Shown piece after piece: positions 62,958-64,000 of a stretch of DNA of 64,000 nucleotides. This DNA comes from Ricinus communis (Eukaryota; Streptophyta; Magnoliopsida; Malpighiales; Euphorbiaceae). The notes beneath the pieces were generated by a model. That model was given only the letters and a program-made list of their open reading frames with translations. It ran no database searches and was not told the DNA's origin. A program made the translations under genes and the position numbers. Position 1 is the first letter of the stretch; every line of letters begins with the position of its first letter. The stretch is taken from positions 29,747,277 to 29,811,276 of the forward strand of contig NC_063259.1 in NCBI RefSeq assembly GCF_019578655.1. Reading direction: 5' to 3'.

Positions 62958-64000
62958 TTTTACTATTGGTTAATTTAGTGGTTATAGAGTCTTTTTACCG
63001 GGAGTTGGACTTTTTTAGTTTATTGATGCATATACCTCATAACTAGTAGCTCGCGGTATTGTCTGATAAAATTTTATTAACGACATATACCAAGTCTGTG
63101 CTATTATTAATTTAGAATTCTCAGAATGTGATTGAGCTTAGAAACTAATAAATTAAAAAAAAAAATCGGAGTGTTGCGCTTGTCTGTTTGGAGATCGTCT
63201 GTCCTTGCATACTTTTGTAATATCATGTCTCTGTTCTCGTCCCTATTGGAAATGCTTCTTAGGTTGGATGTATGAGGCTGGTCAAGTGACACTGTTTTGT
63301 TGTGCGCTAAATTGTTACATAATTTATATGTATTTATTAAATTTAAATAATAAATTATATTAAATTATTTAATATTAAAATATAAAATACTTTTATACGT
63401 GTGTGTTAATTTTTATTTATTCTATTACATATAAAGATTTAAATTGAAATTTTGTTATAGTTTATCTATTTTCTTGCAAAAGGTTATTATCTTTAATAAC
63501 ATATTATCCTTATTAAAGAAAAGGAGATAGTTTAAAAAACAAGTCTATGGTTTGGAAGTTTTAAATTTGAGGGATAAATTTATTTTTCGTATCAAATAAA
63601 AAAATGTGTGTTTTATTCTTTTAGCAATTTTTAAGTACATTTATTTTTTAAATTTTTTTTAGAGTGTAAATATTAATAGAAATATAAATATTTGATAAAA
63701 TAAGTATTTAATTAATTTAGTATTCAATTAGATATTTTGTGATTATAAAAATTTATTAAAATATATATTTTTTAAGTTTATTCAAGTTTAAAAAAATATC
63801 TCTAAATAAAATTTTAATATATGTATGAATTCTTTGTTGTATTTTTAGATACCACATTACTTATAAAACCATAATTTAGTAATAATTTATATTAAATACA
63901 TATAAAATTATGTAAAAAAATAAAAATATAAATGTGTACCTAAAAATATAAAATAATATGTGATACTCTTTTAATAAAAAGATAATTCTATCCCTTAAAT
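62958..64000. other. Intergenic, AT-rich, to window end
   Basis: No gene, RNA or clear repeat is visible. The short minus frame at 63107-63292 has no family similarity. Confidence 0.45.

Noticed and set aside
1..64000. CRISPR arrays, bacterial operons, rRNA or tRNA genes
   Set aside because: None were found on either strand; the window is plant nuclear DNA.

Overview
This is a plant nuclear window. It has long AT-rich intergenic stretches, multi-exon genes with GT-AG (and two apparent GC-AG) introns, and plant-only families: PLS-class PPR, DREB/CBF factors, Ycf20-like and an ABCB28-type plastid half transporter. The mix of families fits a core eudicot, probably a woody rosid. I cannot name the species from sequence alone. 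Exon coordinates below come from hand-reading splice sites against conserved protein families. The GMC gene is cut by the left edge of the window.

Left third (1-15 kb). A HOTHEAD/mandelonitrile-lyase-like GMC oxidoreductase (minus, truncated) is followed by a decayed LINE 3' end (zinc knuckle plus RNase H). A tiny membrane-anchored LysM protein (minus) lies near 7 kb. A roughly 2.5 kb AT-rich repeat with two tandem, diverged copies runs into the 5' end of a single-exon PPR gene (plus).

Middle (15-46 kb). Two zinc-dependent sorbitol/L-idonate dehydrogenase genes stand head to head with matching exon structure; the minus copy looks like class II (L-idonate type) and the plus copy like class I (sorbitol type). 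Then come a CCCH-WD40 protein (ZFWD type, minus), a Ycf20-like thylakoid protein (minus) whose 5' leader carries a perfect 121-bp tandem duplication, a PEPKR2-like kinase (plus), a plastid-targeted protein of unknown function (plus), an ABCB28-like plastid half ABC transporter with 16 exons (minus), and a PGAP3/PER1-like GPI-lipid remodelling protein (plus).

Right third (46-64 kb). Two intronless AP2/ERF genes of the DREB clade (minus) are separated by about 8 kb of gene-free sequence: a CBF/DREB1 and a DREB A-4 factor. The CBF has a compact block of stress-type cis-motifs 1.2-1.4 kb upstream. A TraB-family gene (plus) follows. Two members of one AT-rich MITE-like family sit in opposite orientation at about 26.1-26.7 kb and 62.3-63.0 kb.

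The genes do not form an operon-like unit. Neighbours are mostly unrelated, apart from the SDH pair, which is an inverted duplication. I found no convincing new multi-gene system. The most useful leads are the SDH pair, the two GC-AG introns, the leader duplication next to the Ycf20 start, the CBF upstream block and the unknown plastid protein.
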